The notes below the pieces were generated by a model. It was given only the letters and a program-made list of their open reading frames with translations, was not told the origin of the DNA and did no database searches. The position numbers and the translations under genes were made by a program. A stretch of DNA of 64,000 bases, from NCBI RefSeq assembly GCF_002723915.1, contig NZ_BEWL01000011.1, positions 1 through 64,000 on the forward strand. Direction: 5' to 3'. The stretch is from Gluconobacter albidus. GTDB taxonomy: Bacteria > Pseudomonadota > Alphaproteobacteria > Acetobacterales > Acetobacteraceae. Shown in pieces: positions 9,651 through 18,926 of the stretch (its first letter is position 1; each line of letters opens with the position of its first letter).

Positions 9651-12041
9651 ATGAAAAAGAATGGTGTCCTGCTCACCACCTGTCTGAGTTCGTTGGTCTT
9701 CTACAGCGCCCATGCGGCTCCAGTCCCTGCAAAAACATCCTCCCACGGAGACGCTGCCCAGCACAGGACACCCCGGCCAGCCCCCCAGAAGGCCGCCGCC
9801 AGAAAAAGCAGCACACCGGACGCTGCCATTTCCAACAAATCAGAATCCATCGTCGTTCTCGGCTCCGGCGCCTCACGCGAAACCCAGACCCTTTCCCATC
9901 TGGCGCTACAGGAAGTCGCCCCCGGCACCAGCCCGCTGAAGACGCTCTCGAAACTCCCCGGCGTCATGTTCACGTCTTCAGACCCGCTGGGCGCTTACGA
10001 ATGGTCGCAGCAGATCATTATTCGTGGCTTCGACCAGAGCCGTCTGGGCTTTACGATGGATGGCATCCCGCTCGGCAACCTCGCCTATGGCAACGATAAC
10101 GGTCTGTCGATCGGCCGCGCCCTGCAGACCGAAAACAACGGCCCCGCAACACTCGCCCAGGGTGCAGGATCAGTCGGCGTTGCCGCCTCGAACGACCTCG
10201 GCGGCGCACTCGAATTCACGTCCATCGACCCCACCACCAAATATGGCGTGGACGTCGCCGGAACGGTTGGATCCTACGGCACATGGCGCACATTCGCCCG
10301 CGTCAATTCCGGCACGCTGCCGGGCGGCGGACGACTGTACGTCTCATACGATTATCAGGACGCCAACAAATGGAAAGGCGACGGCATCCAGCAGCAACAG
10401 CAGGCAAACGCCAAGTTCATCCAGCCGCTGGGGGAGAAGGTCAAGCTGACCCTGTTCGGCGATTACAGCCAGCGCGCGGAAAATGATTATCAGGATCTGT
10501 CCCTGCAGCTGATCCACACCCGCGGCTACAATGTCGATAACGTCACCAACGACTACGGACTGGCCAAGCAGATCGCCCGGGCCTACCAGAACGGCACGGC
10601 CTTCCCGCAGGGCATCACCAATCAGGACCAGTCCTATTACAACTCCGCCGGCCTGCGTCAGGACGCGCTGGGCTACGGACGACTGGACTTTGACATTACC
10701 AGCCGCCTCAAAGGCTACGCCACGGTCTACGGCCATACCAATACCGGCGAAGGCATTTACGCCACACCCTACGAACCCACGCCTGACTCACTGGGTGGCT
10801 CGCCCATTTCGGTACGAACCACCGAATATGATATCCACCGCGAAGGCTTTATCGGCGGCCTGACCTACAAAATCGCCCATCACACGATCGACGGCGGCTT
10901 CTGGTTCGAAAACAACGACTTCGAACAGGCACGCCGTTTTTATCCGCTGAGCGAAAGCGGCTATACCGGCAGTTCAGTTCACTGGTTCCGCAACAATCCG
11001 TTCGCCACGCAGTGGCAGAGCGCGTTCAATACCAAGACATACCAGTTCCACCTTCAGGACACCTGGCAGATCACTCCGGCCTTCAAGCTGAATTACGGCT
11101 TCAAGTCGCTGGTCGTCGACAATCACGCCCGCCAGCTTGAAGGCAATTACATGGGCACGCCGGTCGCCAACACCTATGCCGGAGGGTCCATCACATCAGC
11201 CAACGGCTTCCTGCCGCAGCTTGGCGGCAATTACCGAATCAATCGTCACAACGAAATCTTCGCCGATTTCGCACGCAACATGGCGGCCTTCGACAATTCC
11301 ACAACCGGCGCGACCAGCCCTTTTGCAATGACGACCGCAGCATATGCAGCGGCCAAGAATTCGCTGCATCCTGAAATGTCCTACAGCGAAGAAATCGGCT
11401 ACCGCTATCACGACCACCGCATCCAGGCGTCACTGACCGGCTATTACATCGAATTTGAAAACCGCCTTGCCTCCATCTCACCTGTGTCCAGCGGCACGAA
11501 CGTTCAGGGCTATGCCAGCATCCTGAGCAATGTCGGCGGTGTCACGGCACGCGGCATCGACGCTGCCTTCAACTACCATTTCACCGATAACTGGTCGATT
11601 TACGCCTCCTACGCCTACAACCAGTCCACCTATGACGACAACCTGACGACCGGCGGCGTGACATACGCCACCAAAGGCAAGAGCGTTGTCGCCATGCCGC
11701 GCAATCTGGCCAACGTACAGCTCAGCTACGACGACGGCTCGATCTGGGGCAATGTCGGCATGCAGTATCAAGGCCGCAGAACCTACACCTACACCAACGA
11801 CCAGTGGATCAAGCCGAACGACATCTTCAACCTGAATGTCGGCTATCGCTTCCATAGCCATAACTGGGTGCTGCATGGTCTGGACGCCCAGATCAACGTC
11901 ACCAACCTGTTCGACAAACGCTATGTCGCCACCGTCGGCAGCACGGGCTTTGCCGTCAGCGACCCGACCGGAAGCCTGCAGACCCTTCAGGCCGGTGCCC
12001 CCCGCATGGTGTTCTTTACCCTGCGCAAGCACTTCTTCTGA
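9651..12041 (+). CDS. TonB-dependent outer-membrane receptor (phospholipase-linked)
   Basis: Outer-membrane TonB-dependent transporter of about 796 residues. It has a short signal peptide (MKKNGVLLTT to YSAHA), an Ala/Pro/Lys linker, a TonB-box-like ESIVVLG, and a plug with IIIRGFDQSRLGFTMDG and SNDLGGALEF. The barrel ends in LRKHFF, giving the classic C-terminal Phe for outer-membrane assembly. The start at 9651 was chosen over an upstream TTG because it begins the signal peptide and follows GGGA at 9-base spacing. A phospholipase C gene starts 29 bases downstream, so the ligand may be a product of lipid breakdown or a phosphorylated compound; this is context inference. Confidence 0.92.
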   Translation: MKKNGVLLTTCLSSLVFYSAHAAPVPAKTSSHGDAAQHRTPRPAPQKAAARKSSTPDAAISNKSESIVVLGSGASRETQTLSHLALQEVAPGTSPLKTLSKLPGVMFTSSDPLGAYEWSQQIIIRGFDQSRLGFTMDGIPLGNLAYGNDNGLSIGRALQTENNGPATLAQGAGSVGVAASNDLGGALEFTSIDPTTKYGVDVAGTVGSYGTWRTFARVNSGTLPGGGRLYVSYDYQDANKWKGDGIQQQQQANAKFIQPLGEKVKLTLFGDYSQRAENDYQDLSLQLIHTRGYNVDNVTNDYGLAKQIARAYQNGTAFPQGITNQDQSYYNSAGLRQDALGYGRLDFDITSRLKGYATVYGHTNTGEGIYATPYEPTPDSLGGSPISVRTTEYDIHREGFIGGLTYKIAHHTIDGGFWFENNDFEQARRFYPLSESGYTGSSVHWFRNNPFATQWQSAFNTKTYQFHLQDTWQITPAFKLNYGFKSLVVDNHARQLEGNYMGTPVANTYAGGSITSANGFLPQLGGNYRINRHNEIFADFARNMAAFDNSTTGATSPFAMTTAAYAAAKNSLHPEMSYSEEIGYRYHDHRIQASLTGYYIEFENRLASISPVSSGTNVQGYASILSNVGGVTARGIDAAFNYHFTDNWSIYASYAYNQSTYDDNLTTGGVTYATKGKSVVAMPRNLANVQLSYDDGSIWGNVGMQYQGRRTYTYTNDQWIKPNDIFNLNVGYRFHSHNWVLHGLDAQINVTNLFDKRYVATVGSTGFAVSDPTGSLQTLQAGAPRMVFFTLRKHFF

Positions 12042-12070
12042 TCGCTGACCTCTTCACGGATGACGCCCTG

Positions 12071-14086
12071 ATGCCACGTTCCCCCAGCCGTCGACAGTTT
12101 CTCCGGTTCGGCTCCGCCACCGCGGCGGCAGCCCTCCTGCCCGAGAACCTGAAGCGTGCTCTCGCCATCGCGCCGCATACCGTCACAGGCACGATTCAGG
12201 ACGTGGAACATGTCGTCATCCTGATGCAGGAAAACCGGTCTTTCGATCACTATTTCGGCTGCCTTCAGGGGGTGCGCGGCCACGCAGACCCCCGCGCCGA
12301 ACGCCTGCCGGACGGCAGCAGCGTCTTTGCCCAGCCGGACGGAAAGGGAGGCACCGTCCTCCCGTTCCTGTTCAACACAGCCCACACCTCCAGCGCCTGC
12401 CTCGCCAGTCTCGATCACAGCTGGAAAGGCACCCAGGCCGCATGGAACGACTGGAACACATGGATCTCCCACAAGGGGCCCATGACCATGGGTCATTTCA
12501 CCCGCGCTGAAATTCCCTATTATTACGCCCTCGCCGACGCTTTTACGATCTGCGACGCCTATCACGCCTCCCTTTTCGGCCCGACCAATCCCAACCGTCT
12601 CTTCCTGTTTTCCGGAACGAGCGGTCTGGCCGTTGGCCATTCCGGCAAACAGGCCGTTGAGAATGTAGATGACGGGAACTGGTCGGCCGACATGGCCCAT
12701 GACCACCCCGATTTCACGCCGTTCCGCTGGGACACCTATCCAGAAAAACTTCAGGACGCCGGTGTCTCATGGCGCGTCTATCAGGAATACGACAATTTCG
12801 GCGACAACCCGCTGGCGTCCTTCGCGCAGTTTCGCAACCTCGACCCGGCATCCTGGCAGTATCGCAGGGCGCGTCAGATCGTGCCCGGCTCCACCGAAAC
12901 CGACATGCACACAACCGAAGGTCGCTATCTTGTCGCCGAATTCGAACGCGACATCTCGGAAGGACGCCTGCCTCAGGTCTCATGGATCGTCCCGCCCACA
13001 GCCCTGAGCGAACACCCCAACGCCCCACCCGGCTACGGCGAACACCTCATTTCCCAGCTCATGGACGTTTTCGTCCGCCATCCCGACGTCTGGTCACGCA
13101 CCGTCTTCATCCTCAATTACGATGAAAATGACGGGTTTTTCGACCACGTCCCCGCCCCGGTCCCCGCACTGACCGCGGAGCAGGGCGGTGGGACGGTTTC
13201 AACACAGGGAGAGTCCTATCACGATGTTCCGGTCGGACTCGGCCCGCGCGTCCCCGCCATCATCGTCTCGCCCTGGACAAAAGGCGGCTGGGTCAATTCG
13301 CAGGTGTTCGACCACACCTCCGTTCTGCGCTTTCTTGAAGCGCGGTTTGGTGTTAAATGCCCGAACATCACGCCGTGGCGTCGCAGCGTATGCGGCGACC
13401 TGACATCCGTGTTCGATTTTGCCCAGACAGACCGGACATGGACCGCAAGCCTCCCAAACACGGACGACTATCTCCCCGAAACGCGACGCTCCTGCGTGCT
13501 TCCCCATCCGGTCGTCCCGACAGTCCAGAAACTGCCCCGACAGGAAACTGGACAACGCCCGGCCCGCGCCCTGCCCTATCATTTACAGGCCGATTTCCTC
13601 GCCCCCGAAACCCTCAGACTGACCAATACGGGCCTACAGGGCACCGTCTTCCGGGTCCGTTCCAACGGCACCACCCGACATTACACCCTCGATGCCCGCA
13701 CCAGCCTGTCCGTTCCGGCAAACCCTTCCGATCAGAATTCCGTCACGGTTCACGGCCCCAACGGCTTTTATCGCGCCCTGCGCGGACAGGAGCTTCCCGA
13801 AGCCACACTCCAGTACGATCCGCAGCGTGACGTCCTGCTGCTGTCGCTTCGCAACGGGACGCCCAAGCTCCAGAACTTCCACATCACGGAAAAACACAGC
13901 GCCAGAGATCGCACAATTTCCCTGCAGCCCGACGAAACCCTGACGACCCCCTGGGCCATTGCCCCGGCTTCATACTGGTACGATCTGCTCATCCAGTCCG
14001 CCGAACGGCCCCACACAACCCTGCAACTGGCGGGGCACATCGAAAATGGCCAGCCGAGCCTGACAGAGCCTCACGCGAAGCCATAG
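12071..14086 (+). CDS. Tat-exported phosphocholine-type phospholipase C
   Basis: Hydrolyses phospholipids such as phosphatidylcholine to diacylglycerol and a phosphorylated head group. The 671-residue protein begins with a twin-arginine signal (SRRQFLRFG at 6-14), fitting export of a folded enzyme. The phosphoesterase domain shows ENRSFDHYFG (Glu54, Asn55), GPTNPNRLFLF around the presumed nucleophile, and NYDENDGFFDH, the metal-site motifs of the PLC/AcpA superfamily. After about residue 500 comes a pair of C-terminal beta domains (YHLQADF, ENGQPSL) like the bacterial phospholipase C C-terminal repeats. It follows the receptor gene in the same operon and may be phosphate-regulated. Family placement is sure; exact head-group preference is not. 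Confidence 0.92.
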   Translation: MPRSPSRRQFLRFGSATAAAALLPENLKRALAIAPHTVTGTIQDVEHVVILMQENRSFDHYFGCLQGVRGHADPRAERLPDGSSVFAQPDGKGGTVLPFLFNTAHTSSACLASLDHSWKGTQAAWNDWNTWISHKGPMTMGHFTRAEIPYYYALADAFTICDAYHASLFGPTNPNRLFLFSGTSGLAVGHSGKQAVENVDDGNWSADMAHDHPDFTPFRWDTYPEKLQDAGVSWRVYQEYDNFGDNPLASFAQFRNLDPASWQYRRARQIVPGSTETDMHTTEGRYLVAEFERDISEGRLPQVSWIVPPTALSEHPNAPPGYGEHLISQLMDVFVRHPDVWSRTVFILNYDENDGFFDHVPAPVPALTAEQGGGTVSTQGESYHDVPVGLGPRVPAIIVSPWTKGGWVNSQVFDHTSVLRFLEARFGVKCPNITPWRRSVCGDLTSVFDFAQTDRTWTASLPNTDDYLPETRRSCVLPHPVVPTVQKLPRQETGQRPARALPYHLQADFLAPETLRLTNTGLQGTVFRVRSNGTTRHYTLDARTSLSVPANPSDQNSVTVHGPNGFYRALRGQELPEATLQYDPQRDVLLLSLRNGTPKLQNFHITEKHSARDRTISLQPDETLTTPWAIAPASYWYDLLIQSAERPHTTLQLAGHIENGQPSLTEPHAKP

Positions 14087-14108
14087 CATCTGACCACCTG
14101 GTGGAAAC

Positions 14109-14504
14109 TCAACCGCGATACTGGTTCTCGGAAACCTGCTCCAGCCAGTCCACCGGAGAGCCATCCTGCTTTTCCTGAATGGCAATATGGCTCATCGCCG
14201 TGGTGGCCGTGGCGCCATGCCAGTGCTTTTCATCAGGCGCGAACCAGACGGTATCACCCGGACGTATTTCTTCAACCGGCCCACCTTCGCGCTGCACCCA
14301 GCCACAGCCAGCAGTCACGATCAGCGTCTGCCCGAGCGGATGGGTGTGCCATGCAGTCCGCGCCCCCGGCTCAAAAGTGACAAGTGCCGTCGTCACCCGC
14401 GCTGGTTCGGGAGGATTGAAAAGCGGGTCAATCCGCACCCTCCCTGTAAACCAGTCAGACGGTCCCTTCACGGAAGACTGAGATCCAATGCGCGTAATTT
14501 CCAT
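14109..14504 (-). CDS. Small metal-binding cupin of the (R)-hydroxynitrile lyase type
   Basis: A 131-residue single-domain cupin closely resembling the manganese-dependent hydroxynitrile lyase of Granulicella tundricola, which reversibly cleaves cyanohydrins such as (R)-mandelonitrile. It has the same length and the same metal ligands at the same positions: His53, His55, Gln59 (in AWHTHPLGQ) and His94 (EKHWHGA). It begins [12 protein letters not shown] 14502-14504 has AGGAG 7 bases upstream, so the 27-residue upstream in-frame extension is rejected. It is convergent with the phospholipase gene and lies 200 bases downstream of a short-chain dehydrogenase on the same strand. The physiological role of this family is uncertain; cyanohydrin lyase activity may be incidental. 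Confidence 0.85.
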   Translation of the reverse strand: MEITRIGSQSSVKGPSDWFTGRVRIDPLFNPPEPARVTTALVTFEPGARTAWHTHPLGQTLIVTAGCGWVQREGGPVEEIRPGDTVWFAPDEKHWHGATATTAMSHIAIQEKQDGSPVDWLEQVSENQYRG

Positions 14505-14704
14505 GACCGATACTCCTGTATATGCCGCAAAACCGTTGAATTCTGTTTTTTTTATGAAGGCCGCCGCATCATTGCGCGCGCTCAACCCGGATATTACGAT
14601 ATGTTTTCGTAATGAATTTTTCTGGCTGCCGCGCAGGACATCAGGGGGCGCCTTTTACGCGCCTGCCTGTTTCAGCCATCGCGGCAGACCTGCTCCGGAA
14701 TGCG

Positions 14705-15451
14705 TCAGACCTGCTGTTTGGTCGGACGGAAAAGAATTTCGTTGATGTCCACATCTTCGGGCTGACTGATCGCAAAAGCCACACACCGGGCAAAAGACTC
14801 AGCACTGATCGCAATACCGGGTACGAAATTCCGAAGCTGTTCCGCAGTCGCTTCGTCATGAATGCCGTCGAGCAGTTCCGATTGCACAGCGCCCGGGGAA
14901 ATAACGGTCGTACGCAGATTGTAGGGCTTCACTTCCCCCCGCAGCCCTTCGGAGAGCGCCCGCACGGCAAATTTCGTGGCGGAATACACGGCACTGTTTT
15001 CAAGAACGCGATGGCCAGCAACCGAAGACACATTGATGATATGGCCGCTTTTTTTCGCCTTCATATGCGGCAGAGCTGCGGCAATTCCATACAGAACACC
15101 TTTGATATTCACATCAATCATCAGGTCCCACTCATCGACGCGCAGATTTTCCAGCGGTGAGAGAGGCATGACGCCCGCATTATTGAGCAGAACGTCAATC
15201 CGGCCATAGGTCCTGACGGCAGTATCGACAAGGTTTTGAACCGAAGCGCGGTCCGTCACATCAGTTTCGACTGCAAGCGCCGTTCCACCCTTGGCGATAA
15301 TCTCTTCCGCAAGGGCCCTGATCCGGTCTTCACGCCGTGCGCCCAGCACTACAGTCGCACCCTGCTCCGCAAGATGAAGGGCAGCCTGCGCTCCCAGACC
15401 GCTGCTCGCACCCGTAATGACAACAATCTTGCTGGCAATAGCCTTGTTCAT
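14705..15451 (-). CDS. Short-chain dehydrogenase/reductase (classical SDR)
   Basis: NAD(P)-dependent cytoplasmic oxidoreductase of 248 residues with a Rossmann fold. Visible motifs: TGASSGLG (cofactor loop, about 13-20), LGARRE (Arg after the second strand, hinting at NADP), LLNNAGVM (about 90), NVSSVAG with the catalytic Ser, and YSATKFA with the catalytic Tyr and Lys. [11 protein letters not shown] follows. It resembles YdfG-like 3-hydroxy acid/serine dehydrogenases, but the substrate is not predictable. The exported methyltransferase-fold gene ends 18 bases before its start on the same strand, so the two are probably cotranscribed. Confidence 0.92.
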   Translation of the reverse strand: MNKAIASKIVVITGASSGLGAQAALHLAEQGATVVLGARREDRIRALAEEIIAKGGTALAVETDVTDRASVQNLVDTAVRTYGRIDVLLNNAGVMPLSPLENLRVDEWDLMIDVNIKGVLYGIAAALPHMKAKKSGHIINVSSVAGHRVLENSAVYSATKFAVRALSEGLRGEVKPYNLRTTVISPGAVQSELLDGIHDEATAEQLRNFVPGIAISAESFARCVAFAISQPEDVDINEILFRPTKQQV

Positions 15452-15469
15452 GATCCGGCTCCGTCTTGA

Positions 15470-16252
15470 TCAATGTGCAATTTTTTCAAATTTGAGGACA
15501 AAATTATCCCCCTCGCCTATGGCCGCATATTTGGCGTGGTCCCTGTCCTTGAGGGCAAAGGTCGGCGGCAGGGTCCACACACCTTTGGGCCAGTTGGCCG
15601 TATCCTTTGGATTGGCGTTGATTTCCGATGATCCAACCAGCCTGAAACCCGCTTTTTCAATCAGCCCAATGGCGTAAGACTGGCGGACATATCCGTCCTT
15701 CGCGCTAGGGTCCTGCGGAGCCGTCGTATGACCCCGATGGTCTTCGACGCCAAAAATCCCGCCCGGCTTCAGAACCCGATGAATGGCCGCAAGCATCTGC
15801 GGCGCATTCCCCGCTTCCATCCAGTTGTGAAGATTGCGGAACGTCAGCACCAGATCCGCACTGTCAGCCGGCGCGAAGTCGAGATGCCCCGCATCAAACT
15901 GCGTAGTTCTGAAACTTCCCTCAAGCGCGGGATGCGCCGCCAGCATTTTGCTGAATGCCGAGCCCGCCTTGTCCTCCGGCCCAAGAGCCAGCGTATAGGT
16001 GCCTTTATCATGTAGATACGGGCCAAGGATCTGTGTCCAGTACCCTCCGCCCGGCCAGATCTCGACAACATTCGCATCCGGCCGCAGTCCGAAAAACTGC
16101 AATTCCTCCAGAGGATGCCGCACCGGATCACGCGCCACGAACCGCTCGTCCCTGCTTGTGGACTGGATCGCCTGATTCAGATCAGCCGCCCTCAGCGCCG
16201 GGCCTGACGCAAGCATAGTGAGCGCACAGATGACAGGATAAACCGCTTTCAT
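15470..16252 (-). CDS. Exported class I methyltransferase-fold protein (COG4798 type)
   Basis: A 260-residue protein with a clear signal peptide (MKAVYPVICALTMLASGPALRAAD), so it is predicted to be periplasmic. The mature part shows a SAM-methyltransferase-like fold: VVEIWPGGGYWTQIL in place of the usual ExGxGxG, DLVLTFRNLHNW, HRVLKPGGIFGVEDHRG and a C-terminal IEKAGFRLVGSSE. It matches the group of predicted methyltransferases that are secreted, although SAM is not known in the periplasm, so it may bind another ligand or act without SAM. The start was set at 16252 by the signal peptide and a GGGAAGAG ribosome site. It lies between a LysR gene and the SDR gene on the same strand. Confidence 0.82.
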   Translation of the reverse strand: MKAVYPVICALTMLASGPALRAADLNQAIQSTSRDERFVARDPVRHPLEELQFFGLRPDANVVEIWPGGGYWTQILGPYLHDKGTYTLALGPEDKAGSAFSKMLAAHPALEGSFRTTQFDAGHLDFAPADSADLVLTFRNLHNWMEAGNAPQMLAAIHRVLKPGGIFGVEDHRGHTTAPQDPSAKDGYVRQSYAIGLIEKAGFRLVGSSEINANPKDTANWPKGVWTLPPTFALKDRDHAKYAAIGEGDNFVLKFEKIAH

Positions 16253-16353
16253 GATCTCTTCCCTCGTCGCTGCGGGAAATGCCCGACACATGTTTATGTA
16301 GGGTCTCATTGCCCGCACGATTAGCCCCTCAAAACTGCATAAAGTCTTCGGCT

Positions 16354-17268
16354 TTACTCATGAATGCGAAACTCAGCCGCCCTATGCCGCATCTCTTCAA
16401 CAAACAGTGAGAACGGCATCGTATTCTGATGATGGTGCGGGAAGCAGAGGTGATATCCGGTCCAATATGGGCACCAGTCTTCCAGAACCTGAACCAGACG
16501 TCCTTCGGCGACATATTTTTCCGCGACCATTTCCGGTAAATGCGCCAGCCCCAGCCCGTCCAGACAGGCATCGCGAATGGAAAAAACGTTGTTGAAAATC
16601 AACGGCCCATCAACACGGACCCTGACATCGCGCCCGTCTTTCTCAAATTCCCAAGCATAGATTCCGCCATGCGTCGGCAGGCGGATCGTAATACAGGAAT
16701 GCTTCAGAAGATCAGGCGGGACCTTGGGTTTCGGGTTTTGCTTGAAATAGGACTTTGACCCTACGACCACAAAACGGATATCCGGCGTCAGCGGAACCGA
16801 CGCCATTTCTTTTGTCACCTGCTCTCCCAGACGGACGGCCGCGTCAAAACGTTCCGATACGATATCAATCAGCCTGAGATCAGCATTGATTTCGATTTTC
16901 ACATCAGGATATTTTTTCAGAAAGGCCTCGATCTTCGGACGCAGGATATAGGCCGTGATGTCATCTGTCGCAGTGATGCGGATCATACCGCTTGGCGTGC
17001 CTCGCAACTGCCCCAGTGAGGCAAGCTGCACCTCGATCTGATCAAAATGCGGACCAATATTGCGCAACAGATACTCGCCCGCAGTCGTTGGCGTCACGCT
17101 GCGTGTCGTCCGGGTCAGAAGGCGCAGGCCAAGCCGCTCCTCCAGAAGCCGGATCGTATGACTCAGCGCCGACTGCGACACGCCCAACTTCGCGGCGGCG
17201 CGCGTAAAACTCTTCTCACGGGCCACGGCCAGAAACGCGAGCAGGTCATTCAAGTTCTCGCGCGACAT
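16354..17268 (-). CDS. LysR family transcriptional regulator
   Basis: A 304-residue DNA-binding regulator. The N-terminal winged helix-turn-helix (about residues 5-65) contains SFTRAAAKLGVSQSALSHTIRLLEERLGLRLL; the rest is the periplasmic-binding-protein-like effector domain (IRITATDDIT, FDAAVRLGE). It lies upstream of the methyltransferase-fold, SDR and cupin genes on the same strand, so it may head that group or regulate it; LysR proteins more often regulate a divergent gene, and none survives here because the far side holds an insertion-sequence relic. The inducer is unknown. Confidence 0.9.
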   Translation of the reverse strand: MSRENLNDLLAFLAVAREKSFTRAAAKLGVSQSALSHTIRLLEERLGLRLLTRTTRSVTPTTAGEYLLRNIGPHFDQIEVQLASLGQLRGTPSGMIRITATDDITAYILRPKIEAFLKKYPDVKIEINADLRLIDIVSERFDAAVRLGEQVTKEMASVPLTPDIRFVVVGSKSYFKQNPKPKVPPDLLKHSCITIRLPTHGGIYAWEFEKDGRDVRVRVDGPLIFNNVFSIRDACLDGLGLAHLPEMVAEKYVAEGRLVQVLEDWCPYWTGYHLCFPHHHQNTMPFSLFVEEMRHRAAEFRIHE

Positions 17269-17447
17269 CTATGAGCGTTCCTCATCAAAATTCTCACATT
17301 ATTTTAGGCAGCACACGACCAGCCGTCCAGACACTCCCTCAATGCGCCGCAGACCCTGTCGTCTTCCCGAAACGGATCGCACAGCATAATGACACTGATA
17401 ATCTTTCAGAAATTCATCATCATATTTGGAATATACAGTTTCATGAA

Positions 17448-17762
17448 TCATTTTTTGAGAGAGAAGATGAAGCTTACTGCGACGCGGATTGCAGGCATGA
17501 ATATATGAGCGCAGCGATCGTATCTGGCTGCAACACCTCGCCAGCTTTTCAGTTCTGCAAACGATAACCTGATCCGGGTGCGGTCACGGCCTCTGTCCCC
17601 GATGACTTCTTCTGTCTCGTCGGGGAAATCTGCCCGCAGCACGCCTGTGCTTTTAAAATCACGATCTGACCCGCTATCAGATGCAGGCGAACAGGCTGAC
17701 CGTGACCATTACACATGGCATGCAGCTTTGATTTCAGGGCGCCTTTTTTCCGTATGATTGGC
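17448..17762 (-). pseudogene. Decayed IS5-family transposase, C-terminal remnant
   Basis: Reverse-strand readings in two frames together recover the end of an IS5-type DDE transposase. Near 17743 back to 17670 one reads GALKSKLHAMCNGHGQPVRLHLIAGQ, the conserved block before the second Asp. After a frame break, GDRGRD, then FAELKSWRGVAARYDRCAHIF and a hydrophobic tail, the usual transposase end, run to 17448. The N-terminal half is missing and the reading frame is broken, so it cannot be active. It sits between two LysR genes and abuts the stop of one, marking a past insertion and a boundary between gene blocks. Confidence 0.78.
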
Positions 17763-17774
17763 GGAGAAGCCCCC

Positions 17775-18665
17775 TCAGGATTTCCGGGACGCAGACGGAG
17801 TATGATTCCCGGACACCTCGTCCAGATAACGAATCAGAGCGTCCCGCCCTTCCGACACGCGGCCACGCAACGTCATGACCCCCACTTCGCGTGTAATACC
17901 CGGTTCCCCCAGAGGCAGCATGCGAATGTTCGGAACAACACTGACTGCCCCAATCTGGGGCATGATCGTACAGCCCATATTGTTGGCGACCATCTGGAGG
18001 ATCGTATGCAGGTCCTCGGTCTCAATCACCTGACGCGGAGACAGGCCCTGCATTTTCAGGAAACGGTCCAGAGTGCGCCCCCCAAAGGAGCGGCTGTCAT
18101 ACCGGATAAAGGGCTGCGTCTCCAGAATCTGGCGCCAGTCCTCATTCTCCAGGGGCGCAGGCACCACCATGACATAATCCTGACTAACCACAGGATGCCA
18201 CTGCATATACGGCATCAGCCCGAATGGTGGTCGCACGATCACCGCAGCATCCAGCTCCCCGGCATCCAGCCGCTCCAGAAGCCCCATTGAAAGCCCCGGA
18301 ACGATCCGGATTTTCAGGTCTGGAAATTCCACATGCAGCCTCGTCACGGCCGGAGCCAGCAGGCTGGTCTGAACGGTGGAAATAGCCCCGATCCGCAAAA
18401 GCGCAGTTTCGGGCCTGCCACGCGTCGCACTGCGAAGCGCATCGAAAGACGACAGCAGGTCCTCGACCTGACAGAGTATGGCCCGCCCCGCCGCCGTCAG
18501 CATCACGGACCGCCCCGAGCGTTCAAAGAGCCCGTAGCCCAGCTCGTCTTCCAGTCGGCGGATCTGGGCACTGATAGCCGACTGGGTCAGCCCGATGGTT
18601 TTTGCAGCTGCGGCAAAACTTTCCATCTGCGCGGCGACAACAAATGTGCGGAGTTCGGAGATCAC
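17775..18665 (-). CDS. LysR family transcriptional regulator, divergent from receptor and pxp operon
   Basis: A 296-residue LysR protein. The winged helix-turn-helix includes SFAAAAKTIGLTQSAISAQIRRLEDELGYGLFERS; the effector domain follows from about residue 90 (LLRIGAISTVQTSLLAPAV). It is divergent from the receptor, MFS and pxp operon across 261 bases, the classical LysR arrangement, so it most likely controls that operon in response to a pathway compound, perhaps 5-oxoproline or a related cyclic amide. This is context inference. The extreme C-terminal tail runs right up to the IS5-family relic, so the last few residues may have been altered by the insertion. Confidence 0.9.
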   Translation of the reverse strand: MISELRTFVVAAQMESFAAAAKTIGLTQSAISAQIRRLEDELGYGLFERSGRSVMLTAAGRAILCQVEDLLSSFDALRSATRGRPETALLRIGAISTVQTSLLAPAVTRLHVEFPDLKIRIVPGLSMGLLERLDAGELDAAVIVRPPFGLMPYMQWHPVVSQDYVMVVPAPLENEDWRQILETQPFIRYDSRSFGGRTLDRFLKMQGLSPRQVIETEDLHTILQMVANNMGCTIMPQIGAVSVVPNIRMLPLGEPGITREVGVMTLRGRVSEGRDALIRYLDEVSGNHTPSASRKS

Positions 18666-18926
18666 AGGCGAAGGATCATAAATATTCTTCCTTTAGATCA
18701 TCATCAGACATTTTATTTTGATATTCAACAACTAAAGTGTACGAAACCCTGTCCCAACACAGCCAGTTTCCCAAGCCTGAAACAGGGTTTTTCAGTACGC
18801 AACGGAGAGAAACCGACTCCGTTCTCTGAGGGAAACATTTTAATTGCAGGATCGTTATATGTATGATTTGTTCATGAAAAGCACATAACACCAGCCGCCC
18901 TTCGAGACCCGGAGGACATTGAGGAA

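Noticed and set aside
14090-14105. CCACC-T-GGTGG symmetry between convergent phospholipase and cupin genes
   Set aside because: The centre is one base, so it cannot form a useful hairpin; probably chance.
17271-17567. 98-residue plus-strand frame next to the LysR gene
   Set aside because: It overlaps the transposase relic on the other strand, has unusual composition and no family resemblance.
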